A stretch of DNA of 49,850 nt from Pseudomonadota bacterium (lineage in GTDB: Bacteria; Pseudomonadota; Gammaproteobacteria; Burkholderiales; Burkholderiaceae_C), in the NCBI GenBank assembly GCA_018241225.1, contig JAFEEG010000038.1, positions 1-49,850 on the forward strand, read 5' to 3'. A program made the translations under genes and the position numbers. Position 1 is the stretch's first letter. Each line of letters begins with the position of its first letter. The notes beneath the pieces were generated by a model, which searched no databases, had not been told where the DNA came from, and was given only the letters and a program-made list of their open reading frames with translations. Shown in pieces: positions 24,414 to 32,251 of the stretch.

Positions 24414-25601
24414 TTAGCTCCCTGGCCGCTTGGTTCCGCCGTGCTGTGCGAAGGCGGCCAGCGTGGCTGCGAAGACGACAACCAGGTACAGGGCGGCCGT
24501 GAGCGAGTGCAGCTTGGCCACGAAGCCGATCACGGGTGGGCCGGCCATGAAGCCAAGGTAGGCAGCCGCAGCAACCGCGGCAATGCCCTGTGAGGGCGCA
24601 ACGCCCGGCACGCGCGCTGCAGCGGCAAACAGAATCGGCACGATGTTGGCGAAGCCGATGCCCACGCCCGCAAAGCCCACCAGCGCGACCCACGGCGCAT
24701 CCACCAGCAGCACCAGCGTCATCGACGCACCGGCCAGCACGGCGCTGGTGCGTAGCAAGGCCTTGGGCGTGAAGCGCGCACGCAGTGCATCGCCGGCAAA
24801 TCGCGTGGCCGCCATCGCGGCAGAAAAACTCGCATAGGCCAGGGCCGCCTGCTCCTGCGGACTACCCAGCTCTTGCTGCATGTACAGCACGCTCCAGTCG
24901 TAGATCGCCCCTTCGGCAATCAGGCCGAGCGCGGCCAGCGCGCCCAGCACCATCAGTGCGCCGCGCGGCAGCTTGAAGGCATGATCGCCACCCGCCGACG
25001 CAGTTGCTTCGCGTGGGAGCATCCGCGTGGACGCGAACCCGATGGCACCTGCCATCGCCAGTGCGACCAATAGAAGATGCAGTTGCGCGCCCATGCCGAT
25101 GCCCAGCGCCATGCCGCCTGTCACTGCGCCGACCATGCCGCCCAGGCTGAACATGCCATGCATGCCGCTCATCAGCGGCCGGCCGCTGTGCAGTTCGAGC
25201 TGCGCGGCCTCGGTGTTGATCGCAACGTCGAAAACGCTGGTGACCACGCCGAACATGGCGAGCAGGACCAACAGCGCGACGAAGCCGGGCATGAGGATCA
25301 GCCCTGCGAGCAGCAATGCATAGATCACACCGCTCAGGCCTGCCATCTGCCGGGCGCCGCGGCGGCCGATCCAGCCGCCCGCGCGAGTCAAGCCCAGGAG
25401 CGCGCCGCAGCCCGCCGCCAGCATGGCAAAGCCCAGTTGTGCCTCGTCGATGCCGTAGTGCGCCTTCACCGTGGGAATGTGAACGCCCCACGTGGCAAAG
25501 ATGAAGCCGGAGCAGAAGAACTGCGTGCGCGAAGCCCAGAGGGTGGTGGGAGAGGGCGGGTGCGGTGCGATGGCGCTTCTGGAATTCATCACCGTCATCA
25601 C
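24414..25601 (-). CDS. MFS transporter (YbjJ-like)
   Basis: A 395-residue major-facilitator protein with about twelve hydrophobic segments. Visible marks are the N-terminal FFCSGFIFATWGVHIPTVK, GGWIGRRGARQMAG (the loop 2-3 signature region), VFDVAINTEAAQLE and GMHGMFSLGGMVGA, all typical of the YbjJ-like group. The substrate is unknown; a sugar or drug-efflux role would be guesswork. The GTG start overlaps the stop of the preceding methyltransferase gene (GTGATG), and further in-frame ATG codons follow at 25598 and 25589. It is the last gene of a maf-methyltransferase-MFS unit. Confidence 0.85.
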   Translation of the reverse strand: MMTVMNSRSAIAPHPPSPTTLWASRTQFFCSGFIFATWGVHIPTVKAHYGIDEAQLGFAMLAAGCGALLGLTRAGGWIGRRGARQMAGLSGVIYALLLAGLILMPGFVALLVLLAMFGVVTSVFDVAINTEAAQLELHSGRPLMSGMHGMFSLGGMVGAVTGGMALGIGMGAQLHLLLVALAMAGAIGFASTRMLPREATASAGGDHAFKLPRGALMVLGALAALGLIAEGAIYDWSVLYMQQELGSPQEQAALAYASFSAAMAATRFAGDALRARFTPKALLRTSAVLAGASMTLVLLVDAPWVALVGFAGVGIGFANIVPILFAAAARVPGVAPSQGIAAVAAAAYLGFMAGPPVIGFVAKLHSLTAALYLVVVFAATLAAFAQHGGTKRPGS

Positions 25602-26365
25602 CGCCCAATGGCGAAGACCGCCGGCGCGCGCTCATCGGCCGGTGCCGGCTTGGTGCGCCAGGCCTTCACTGTCTCGGAGCGCACGCTGGCCGAGGCCAGC
25701 GTGAGGCCGCGCGCAACGGCCAGGCGGGTGTTGTGCTGCAGGGTCTGCAGCAATGCCTGGGTCAGCGCGGTGTTGCGATAGGGCGTCTCGATGAAGAGCT
25801 GGGTCTGACCCGTGCGCAGTGCAAGGGCCTCGAGCTCGCGGATGCGCTGGGCGCGCTCGCCGGCTTCTTGCGGGAGGTAGCCCACGAAAGCGAAGTTCTG
25901 GCCATTGAGGCCACTGGCCGCCAGGGCCAGCAGCAGCGACACCGGCCCGCTCAGCGGTACCACACGCAAGCCAAGATCATGCGCGGCCTTGACCACGGAC
26001 GACCCCGGGTCCGCCACCGCCGGCATGCCGGCTTCGCTGAGCAGACCCATGTCGTGCCCCGCCAGGGCCGGAGCCAGCAGCGGCCGGGCATCGAATTGCC
26101 CGCCGTGATCGCCTTTCTTGTGGACCTCGCGCGGCAACTCCTGGATCTGCTGCGCCTGCAGCGCCGCAGCCAGCGGCGCGACGGCGTCGATCCGCTTGAG
26201 GTATGCCCGGGCCGACTTTGCGTTCTCGCACACCCAATGCGTGATGGCGGCGGCTGCCTGCAAGGTGCCCAGCGGAACGGACTGCTCCACCGGCACCTGC
26301 GCTTCGCAGCCGAAATCCAGGGGAGCCGGAACCAGGAAGAGGGTGCCTAGCTTGGTGTTCGTCAA
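25598..26365 (-). CDS. SAM-dependent tetrapyrrole-methylase-fold methyltransferase (RsmI paralogue)
   Basis: A 255-residue protein of the tetrapyrrole (corrin/porphyrin) methylase family, related to the 16S rRNA methyltransferase RsmI. It shows GTLFLVPAPLDFG at the start, MGLLSEAGMPAVADPGSSVVKAAH (the family's SAM-site motif) and VVPLSGPVSLLLALAASGL. FVGYLPQEAGERAQRIRELE and LFIETPYRN follow. It differs from true RsmI, which begins with a VATPIGNL-type motif and is encoded elsewhere in most genomes. The start is a TTG overlapping the maf stop (TTGA). The substrate is not known. Confidence 0.85.
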   Translation of the reverse strand: MTNTKLGTLFLVPAPLDFGCEAQVPVEQSVPLGTLQAAAAITHWVCENAKSARAYLKRIDAVAPLAAALQAQQIQELPREVHKKGDHGGQFDARPLLAPALAGHDMGLLSEAGMPAVADPGSSVVKAAHDLGLRVVPLSGPVSLLLALAASGLNGQNFAFVGYLPQEAGERAQRIRELEALALRTGQTQLFIETPYRNTALTQALLQTLQHNTRLAVARGLTLASASVRSETVKAWRTKPAPADERAPAVFAIGR

Positions 26366-26946
26366 AGCAGATCGACCCCCGCAGAGCGCAGCATCCGGCA
26401 GGTGCGGATGAGCGGAAGGCCCACCAGGGCCGTCGGGTCGTCGCTGTCGATGGCGTCCAGCAGTGCAATGCCCATGCCCTCGCTCTTGGCGCTGCCTGCG
26501 CAGTCGTAGGGCTGCTCGGCTTGCAGATACGCCTCGATGGCCGCGTCGTCGAGTTCCCGAAACACGACCCGCACCGGGGCCAGCTCGCGCTGCTCGAAGC
26601 CGGTGGCCTGGCAGACCACGGCAACGGCGGTCTGGAAGATCAGTGTCTGCCCGCGCATGCGGCGCAGTTGTTCCACCGCCCGGTCGTGGGTGCCGGGCTT
26701 GCCCAGCGCCTGGCCGTCCAGGTCGGCCACCTGGTCGGACCCGATGACGACTGCTTGCGGAAAGCGGGCGGCAACGGCTTGCGCCTTGGCCAGCGCCAGG
26801 CGCTCTGCCAGGACGCGAGGGCTTTCGCCGGGCAGAGGTGCTTCATCGACTTCCGGCGAGTGCACTTCGAAGGGCAGCCTCAGGCGATTCATCAGCTCGC
26901 GTCGATAGCGCGAAGTAGAGGCCAGGATCACGGTCCGTTTTTGCAT
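26362..26946 (-). CDS. yceF: Maf-family nucleotide pyrophosphatase, YceF type
   Basis: Hydrolyses non-canonical nucleoside triphosphates; the YceF subgroup prefers 7-methyl-GTP. The 194-residue protein has ILASTSRYRRELMNRL, the EVDEAPLPGESP motif, IGSDQV with the catalytic Asp, GKPGTHDRAVEQLRRM and CAGSAKSEGMGIALL. That last stretch is close to E. coli YceF and distinguishes it from the dTTP/UTP-active YhdE group. It diverges from the YceD gene with 51 bp between, the same neighbourhood as in E. coli (yceF, yceD, rpmF). Its stop is overlapped by the next gene's TTG. Confidence 0.93.
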   Translation of the reverse strand: MQKRTVILASTSRYRRELMNRLRLPFEVHSPEVDEAPLPGESPRVLAERLALAKAQAVAARFPQAVVIGSDQVADLDGQALGKPGTHDRAVEQLRRMRGQTLIFQTAVAVVCQATGFEQRELAPVRVVFRELDDAAIEAYLQAEQPYDCAGSAKSEGMGIALLDAIDSDDPTALVGLPLIRTCRMLRSAGVDLL

Positions 26947-26997
26947 GAGGTCGATTGTCCCGGATGCCATGCCGCGGCGCGGATTAGACTGTTGCCG

Positions 26998-27546
26998 ATG
27001 AAGAGAGAATTTGTGCCCGAGCACCTGAATGTTGCCGAGTTCGCCCAGGCGGGCGGCCAACTTTCCGGCAGCCAACCCCTGGCCCGATTTGAGCGCCTGG
27101 CGGCCGAGGCTGTCGAGTCGACCGATGGTCTGCAGGTCGAGTGGCATGCGCAAGGCGAGGAGCGCAACGACGCTGGCGGCCGGGCCCAGCCCTGGATGCA
27201 TCTGCAAGCCAGCGCGCAGGTTCCCCTGACCTGTCAGCGCTGCCTGGCGCCGGTTCGCACGCACATCGAGGCCGACCGCTGGTTCCGCTTTGTTGCCGAT
27301 GAGGCAACGGCCGCGGCGCTGGACGAGGAGTTGGAAGAAGATGTGCTGGTGGCGAGCCGCGATTTCGACGTCCTGACCCTGGTCGAGGACGAACTGCTGA
27401 TGGAGTTGCCCATTACCCCTCGACACGAGGTCTGCCCGCAGGACGTGCCTCTTTCCGTCCAGGATCCGGATTTCGACTCGGCCGAGAAGGAACGGGATAA
27501 TCCCTTTGCCGCCCTGGCCAAGCTGCGTTCCGGCAAGCCCGAGTAA
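26998..27546 (+). CDS. yceD: YceD/DUF177-family protein
   Basis: A 182-residue acidic protein of the DUF177 (YceD) family, encoded ahead of rpmF in most proteobacteria and linked to 23S rRNA and ribosome synthesis; its exact role is not settled. VPLTCQRCLAPV carries the CxxC pair, a further Cys lies at PRHEVCPQDVP, and the acidic VEDELLMELPI and C-terminal NPFAALAKL are family hallmarks. No Shine-Dalgarno is seen before the ATG. A TAGACT box ends only 7 bases upstream, so the message might be nearly leaderless. Confidence 0.92.
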   Translation: MKREFVPEHLNVAEFAQAGGQLSGSQPLARFERLAAEAVESTDGLQVEWHAQGEERNDAGGRAQPWMHLQASAQVPLTCQRCLAPVRTHIEADRWFRFVADEATAAALDEELEEDVLVASRDFDVLTLVEDELLMELPITPRHEVCPQDVPLSVQDPDFDSAEKERDNPFAALAKLRSGKPE

Positions 27547-27554
27547 CGAGGGCT

Positions 27555-27583
27555 GGCCGACACTACCCAGGCTGAGCTATAAT
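27555..27583 (+). promoter_or_regulatory. Promoter ahead of rpmF
   Basis: A perfect -10 box TATAAT (27578-27583) stands in the 198-bp gap between yceD and rpmF, with only a weak -35 candidate 17 bp upstream (GGCCGA at 27555-27560). Transcription would begin near 27590 and give a leader of about 155 nt before rpmF. A promoter in this gap would fit the separate control of rpmF-plsX-fab known in other bacteria. Confidence 0.55.
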
Positions 27584-27744
27584 CATGGGCTTCGCGCGTA
27601 ACCCAAGCCAGTTGCTCGAATATGTTCGGGCGTATAGGGAATTGGGAATGGCAAGTAGGCTGCCAGGTTCCGGAACATTTTTCCGGTTGCTGTCAGCCCG
27701 GCTGCAAGAGCGTCCCACCAACCAACCGAATTTCAGGAGCCAAC

Positions 27745-27927
27745 ATGGCCGTCCAGCAAAACAAGAAGTCGCCCTCCAAGCGGGGCATGCACCGTTCGCA
27801 CAACGCCCTGGGCGTTCCCGGCATCGCCGTGGAGCCGACCACCGGCGAAACGCATCTGCGTCACCACATCAGCCCCAACGGCTTCTATCGCGGCCGCAAG
27901 GTGCTGAAGACCAAGAACGAAGCCTGA
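27745..27927 (+). CDS. rpmF: Ribosomal protein bL32
   Basis: Large-subunit ribosomal protein of 60 residues. MAVQQNKKSPSKRGMHRSH is the canonical bL32 N-terminus, and SPNGFYRGRKVL the C-terminal motif. The zinc-binding Cys pairs present in some L32 proteins are absent, as in many proteobacteria. An AGGAG stands 6 bases before the ATG. It lies between yceD and plsX, the standard order. Confidence 0.98.
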   Translation: MAVQQNKKSPSKRGMHRSHNALGVPGIAVEPTTGETHLRHHISPNGFYRGRKVLKTKNEA

Positions 27928-27946
27928 TTCGCGTTTTCCAGGCTCG

Positions 27947-27987
27947 GGCCCGAGGCTACTTCTGCTGTAGCGTCGGGCCTTTGTTTT
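27947..27987 (+). terminator. Terminator-like hairpin between rpmF and plsX
   Basis: GGCCCGA (27947-27953) pairs with TCGGGCC (27973-27979). After one mismatch GCTAC (27955-27959) pairs with GTAGC (27967-27971), around a 7-base loop. TTTGTTTT follows (27980-27987). This is a good intrinsic-terminator shape that ends one base before the plsX ATG. It could cut transcription after the highly expressed rpmF while letting a fraction continue into plsX-fab. Confidence 0.65.
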
Positions 27988-27988
27988 G

Positions 27989-29080
27989 ATGGCTACGCCC
28001 TCCGAATTCGCTTCAGCCCCCTTGTCTGCGATCACGCTCGCCGTTGATTGCATGGGGGGAGACCATGGCCCGTCGGTCACGCTGCCGGCGTGCAAGGCAT
28101 TCCTGGAGCGGCACGAGCAGGCTTCGCTCGTGCTCGTGGGTGCGCCGGCTGCGCTGGCTGGCTTCTCCCATCCGCGTGCGCGTATCGTGACCGCCACCGA
28201 GGTGGTGGGCATGGACGACCCCGTCGAAGTCGCGCTGCGCAAGAAAAAAGACTCCTCCATGCGCGTGGCCATCGCGCAGGTCAAGGACGGAGCCGCCCAG
28301 GCTGCGGTGTCGGCGGGCAATACGGGTGCCCTCATGGCGATTGCCCGCTATCTGCTCAAGACGCTCGACGGCATCGATCGGCCCGCCATTGCGCCCCAGT
28401 TGCCCAATGTCAAGGGTGGCGCCACCACGGTGCTGGATCTGGGTGCCAATGTCGATTGCGATGCCGAAGACCTCCTGCAATTCGCTGTTCTTGGCTCTGC
28501 GCTCGTCTCTGCGTTGACGGGCAACGAGGCGCCTTCGGTCGGTTTGCTCAATATCGGCGAAGAGGCGATCAAGGGCAGCGAAACCATCAAAAAGGCATCG
28601 CAATTGCTGCGAACGGCTGCCAATTCGCAAGATTTGAATTTCTTCGGAAACGTTGAAGGCAACGATATCTACAAAGGTACAACCGATATCGTTGTTTGTG
28701 ACGGCTTTGTTGGAAATGTGGCACTGAAGGCCAGCGAAGGTGTTGCCTCGATGATTGGCGAATTCATCCGCATGGAGTTTTCGCGCAGCATCTTCACCAA
28801 ACTTGCTGCAATTGCGGCTTATCCGGTTCTAAAGTCTTTCAAGAATCGACTGGATCATCGACGTTACAACGGTGCGGCCTTGCTGGGGTTGCGCGGCCTG
28901 GTGTTCAAGAGCCATGGGTCTGCCGACGAGATGGCTTTCGGCTATGCGCTCGATCGCGCTTATGATGCCGCTCGCAACAATCTGCTCGACCGGGTTCGAG
29001 CCCGCATCGCGCACGCCGCACCGCTTCTTGCGCGTAAAGAGTCCGCGGCGCCGGCCGAATCGGCGGCACTTCAAGTCTGA
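27989..29080 (+). CDS. plsX: Phosphate acyltransferase PlsX
   Basis: Makes acyl-phosphate from acyl-ACP, feeding PlsY at the first step of phospholipid synthesis. The 363-residue protein has VDCMGGDHGPS near the N-terminus, AAVSAGNTGALMA, LDLGANVDC, NIGEEAIKG and FVGNVALKASEGVA, all typical of PlsX. The ATG at 27989 is used (a TTG lies directly before it). No Shine-Dalgarno is visible because the space upstream is taken by a terminator-like hairpin. The stop shares one base with the fabH ATG (TGATG). Codon use shifts to AT-richer choices around 28560-28830. Confidence 0.95.
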   Translation: MATPSEFASAPLSAITLAVDCMGGDHGPSVTLPACKAFLERHEQASLVLVGAPAALAGFSHPRARIVTATEVVGMDDPVEVALRKKKDSSMRVAIAQVKDGAAQAAVSAGNTGALMAIARYLLKTLDGIDRPAIAPQLPNVKGGATTVLDLGANVDCDAEDLLQFAVLGSALVSALTGNEAPSVGLLNIGEEAIKGSETIKKASQLLRTAANSQDLNFFGNVEGNDIYKGTTDIVVCDGFVGNVALKASEGVASMIGEFIRMEFSRSIFTKLAAIAAYPVLKSFKNRLDHRRYNGAALLGLRGLVFKSHGSADEMAFGYALDRAYDAARNNLLDRVRARIAHAAPLLARKESAAPAESAALQV

Positions 29081-30057
29081 TGGCTTCATATTCAAGAATT
29101 ACCGGAACGGGCAGCTACCTGCCTCCGCGCCGGGTGACCAACGACGATCTCGCGCGCGAATTGGCGCAGCGTGGGGTCGAAACTTCCGATCAATGGATCA
29201 TTGAGCGGACCGGCATTCATGCTCGCCATTTCGCGGCGCCCGAAGTGACCAGTAGCGACCTGGGCTACGAGGCGGCCCGGCATGCGCTCGAGGCGGCTGG
29301 GCGCCAGGCCAGCGAGGTCGACCTGATCATCGTGGCCACGTCCACGCCGGACATGGTCTTCCCGTCTTGCGCTGCCATCCTGCAGAACAAGCTCGGAATT
29401 GCCGGCTGCCCCGCGTTCGACGTGCAGGCGGTCTGCAGCGGCTTCGTCTACGCCCTCACAGTGGCCGACGCCATGATCCGCACCGGCAGCGCTAAGTGCG
29501 CGCTGGTGGTTGGCGCAGAAGTTTTCTCCCGCATCCTCGACTTCAACGACCGCACGACCTGCGTGCTGTTCGGCGACGGCGCCGGCGCAGTGGTGCTTGA
29601 AGCCAGCGAAACGCCGGGCATCCTGGCGAGCGATCTGCACGCCGACGGAAAGCATGTGGGCATCCTGTGCGTGCCCGGGCACGTGTCGGGCGGGCAGGTT
29701 TCTGGCACGCCGTTCCTGCACATGGACGGCCAGGCCGTCTTCAAGTTGGCGGTGCGCGTGCTCGAGGAAGCAGCCCGCGCCACGTTGGCCAAGGCCGGCA
29801 GGACCGATGCCGACATCGACTGGCTCATTCCGCACCAGGCCAACATCCGCATCATGGAAGGCACGGCCAAGAAGCTGAAGCTGGACCGCGAAAAGCTGAT
29901 CGTTACCGTGCATGAGCATGGCAACACCTCTGCAGCTTCGATTCCGCTGGCGCTCGACGACGCCGTGCGCAGCGGCAAGGTGAAAAAAGGCGACACGGTC
30001 ATGCTCGAGGGTGTGGGTGGCGGCTTCACCTGGGGCGCCGTCCTACTGGATATGTAG
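29080..30057 (+). CDS. fabH: Beta-ketoacyl-ACP synthase III
   Basis: Starts type II fatty-acid synthesis by condensing acetyl-CoA with malonyl-ACP. The 325-residue protein has the complete Cys-His-Asn triad: Cys119 (VQAVCSGFVYAL), His252 (PHQANIRIM) and Asn282 (HGNTSAASIP). The FabH-specific GTGSYLPPRRVTN and GVGGGFTWGAVLL ends are also present. It follows plsX with a one-base stop/start overlap and precedes fabD by 56 bp. Confidence 0.97.
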   Translation: MASYSRITGTGSYLPPRRVTNDDLARELAQRGVETSDQWIIERTGIHARHFAAPEVTSSDLGYEAARHALEAAGRQASEVDLIIVATSTPDMVFPSCAAILQNKLGIAGCPAFDVQAVCSGFVYALTVADAMIRTGSAKCALVVGAEVFSRILDFNDRTTCVLFGDGAGAVVLEASETPGILASDLHADGKHVGILCVPGHVSGGQVSGTPFLHMDGQAVFKLAVRVLEEAARATLAKAGRTDADIDWLIPHQANIRIMEGTAKKLKLDREKLIVTVHEHGNTSAASIPLALDDAVRSGKVKKGDTVMLEGVGGGFTWGAVLLDM

Positions 30058-30113
30058 TGGCAGCCGGCCCGCCATGCGGGCCGATTGCCGCTGCAGGAGA
30101 CACAAAAAAAGCA

Positions 30114-31064
30114 ATGAAATCATCTGCCTTCGTATTTCCCGGCCAAGGCTCTCAGTCTGTCGGCATGCTGGACGCCTGGGGCGACCACCCCGCCGTGCGC
30201 GAGACGCTGGCTGAAGCGTCCGATGCCCTGGCCGAAGACGTCGCCAAGCTCATTCACGAGGGGCCCAAGGAGGCCCTGGCGCTCACCACCAATACACAGC
30301 CCGTGATGCTCGTGGCGGCCATTGCCGCCTGGCGCGCCTGGCTGACCGAAGGCGGTGAAAAGCCTGCCGTCGTCGCTGGACACTCGCTGGGAGAGTACTC
30401 GGCCCTGGTTGCCTCTGGCGTGCTGAGCCTCGCGCAGGCCGCACCGCTGGTTCGCTTCCGCGCCCAGGCCATGCAGCAGGCCGTGCCCGTCGGAGTTGGC
30501 GCCATGGCCGCCATCCTCGGCATGGATGCCGCCAAGGTGATTGCTGGCTGCGCCGAAGCCCAGGCCACGTTCGGCGCCGATTCCGCCGAAGTGGTGGAGG
30601 CCGTCAATTTCAACGACCCGATGCAGACGGTCATTGCCGGTAGCAAGGCCGCGGTCGAAAAGGCCTGCGAAGTGCTCAAGGCCAATGGCGCCAAGCGTGC
30701 GCTGCCGCTGCCCGTGTCGGCGCCCTTCCATTCCAGCCTGATGAAGCCCGCGGCCGATGCGCTGCGCGCCAAGTTGGCCGATGTGACGTTCGCAGCGCCC
30801 CAGATTCCGGTCGTCAACAACATCGACGTGGCCGTGGAAAGCGATGCACAGCGCATCAAGGACGCGCTGGTGCGACAGGCGGCCGGCCCGGTTCGCTGGG
30901 TCGAGACGGTGCAGGCCCTGCAGGCGCGCGGCGTGGCCGCAGTGATCGAATGCGGCCCTGGCAAGGTGCTGGCCGGCATGGCCAAGCGCATTGCGCCCGA
31001 CCTGGTTTCGGGCGCCATCTTCGATCCGGCCTCGCTGGCCGAAGTGAAACAACAGCTGGCTTGA
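30114..31064 (+). CDS. fabD: Malonyl-CoA:ACP transacylase
   Basis: Transfers malonyl from CoA to ACP. In this 316-residue protein the nucleophile is Ser91 in AGHSLGEYSALVA and the partner His206 lies in SAPFHSSLM. FVFPGQGSQSVGM forms the oxyanion-hole N-terminus, and ECGPGKVLAGM stands near the end. The ATG at 30114 is preceded by AGGAGA about 14 bases upstream with an A-rich spacer. It sits 5 bp before fabG. Confidence 0.97.
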   Translation: MKSSAFVFPGQGSQSVGMLDAWGDHPAVRETLAEASDALAEDVAKLIHEGPKEALALTTNTQPVMLVAAIAAWRAWLTEGGEKPAVVAGHSLGEYSALVASGVLSLAQAAPLVRFRAQAMQQAVPVGVGAMAAILGMDAAKVIAGCAEAQATFGADSAEVVEAVNFNDPMQTVIAGSKAAVEKACEVLKANGAKRALPLPVSAPFHSSLMKPAADALRAKLADVTFAAPQIPVVNNIDVAVESDAQRIKDALVRQAAGPVRWVETVQALQARGVAAVIECGPGKVLAGMAKRIAPDLVSGAIFDPASLAEVKQQLA

Positions 31065-31069
31065 CTGAC

Positions 31070-31816
31070 ATGAGCGATTCCAACGAATTCAAGGGCCAGG
31101 TGGCCCTGGTGACCGGCGCGACGCGCGGCATTGGCGCGGCCATCGCCCTCGAGCTGGCGCAGTGCGGCTTCAAGGTGATCGGTACCGGCACGACGGCTGA
31201 AGGCGCGCAAGCCATCGGCGCCGCGCTGGCGGCACACGGCGGCGAAGGGCGTGCGCTCAACGTGAATGACGCGGCAGCCACAGACGCGCTGATCGACGCA
31301 ATCGTCAAGGACCACGGCGGCCTGCACGTGCTGGTCAACAACGCCGGCATCACCCGCGACACCCTGGCCATGCGCCTGAAGGACGAGGATTGGGACGCTG
31401 TGCTCGACACCAATCTGAAGGCGGTATTCCGCCTGTCGCGCGCGGTCATCCGCCCGATGATGAAGCAGCGCTATGGCCGCATCATCAGCATCACCAGTGT
31501 CGTGGGTGCGTCCGGCAATCCCGGCCAGGCCAACTACGCTGCCGCCAAGGCCGGCGTGGCCGGCATGACGCGCGCATTGGCGCGCGAGCTCGGCAGCCGT
31601 AACATCACGGTCAATTGCGTGGCGCCCGGCTTCATCGCCACCGACATGACGGCCTCCCTGCCCGAGGCGCAACAGCAAGCGCTGCTCTCGCAGATTCCGC
31701 TGGGCCACCTGGGCAAGCCGGCCGACATCGCGCACGCGGTCGCCTACCTGGCATCGCCGCAGGCAGGCTACGTGACGGGGCAGGAACTGCACGTCAACGG
31801 CGGCATGTACATGTAA
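31070..31816 (+). CDS. fabG: 3-oxoacyl-ACP reductase
   Basis: NADPH-dependent reduction of beta-ketoacyl-ACP. The 248-residue short-chain dehydrogenase has the cofactor loop VTGATRGIGAAIA, NNAGITRD, and the active-site triad Ser143 (ITSVVGASG), Tyr156 and Lys160 (NYAAAKAG). The FabG C-terminus SPQAGYVTGQELHVNGGMYM (in part) is typical. It follows fabD by 5 bp, with acpP 104 bp downstream. Confidence 0.97.
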   Translation: MSDSNEFKGQVALVTGATRGIGAAIALELAQCGFKVIGTGTTAEGAQAIGAALAAHGGEGRALNVNDAAATDALIDAIVKDHGGLHVLVNNAGITRDTLAMRLKDEDWDAVLDTNLKAVFRLSRAVIRPMMKQRYGRIISITSVVGASGNPGQANYAAAKAGVAGMTRALARELGSRNITVNCVAPGFIATDMTASLPEAQQQALLSQIPLGHLGKPADIAHAVAYLASPQAGYVTGQELHVNGGMYM

Positions 31817-31857
31817 GCGGGGCGATCAGCCTTCAATTTTCCCAAGCGGCAGGTCGG

Positions 31858-31886
31858 GCAAACCATGAAGCCCGGCCAGCTAAAAT
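31858..31886 (+). promoter_or_regulatory. Probable acpP promoter
   Basis: A -10-like TAAAAT (31881-31886) lies 34 bp before the acpP start, with a poor -35 (GCAAAC at 31858-31863, 17-bp spacing). A separate acpP promoter is expected because ACP is needed at far higher levels than the fab enzymes; here the -35 match is weak. Confidence 0.4.
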
Positions 31887-31920
31887 CCACAAGTTACTTA
31901 CAACCCTCAGAGGGAACCAA

Positions 31921-32160
31921 ATGAGCGATATCGAAGCACGTGTCAAGAAAATCATCGCCGAGCAGCTCGGCGTGGAAGAGTCCCAAGTCACCAATGAGAA
32001 GGCTTTCGTGGCCGACCTCGGCGCAGACTCTCTGGACACGGTCGAACTCGTGATGGCGCTCGAAGACGAGTTCGGCATCGAGATCCCGGACGAAGACGCC
32101 GAAAAGATCACCACGGTGCAAAACGCCGTCGACTACGCCACCAAGAACCAAAAGGCCTGA
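31921..32160 (+). CDS. acpP: Acyl carrier protein
   Basis: Carries acyl chains on a 4'-phosphopantetheine arm during fatty-acid synthesis. The protein has 79 residues and is very acidic. Ser37 in GADSLDTVELVMALE is the attachment site, loaded by AcpS, which is encoded later in this window. AGAGGGA stands just before the ATG, a strong ribosome site. It lies between fabG and fabF, the usual order. Confidence 0.98.
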   Translation: MSDIEARVKKIIAEQLGVEESQVTNEKAFVADLGADSLDTVELVMALEDEFGIEIPDEDAEKITTVQNAVDYATKNQKA

Positions 32161-32251
32161 TCGGCCCACGGAACCCCGCTCCCCGGTGCGCTGCCTTTTC
32201 GGATGACGCGCCGCGAGGGCGGTCCCATTCATCCCTGAAAGGTTTGCCGGC

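Noticed and set aside
28560..28830. Possible transfer or chimerism inside plsX because of a locally AT-richer stretch
   Set aside because: The reading frame and PlsX motifs are continuous on both sides. The change is in synonymous codon choice over a short stretch and does not need transfer.
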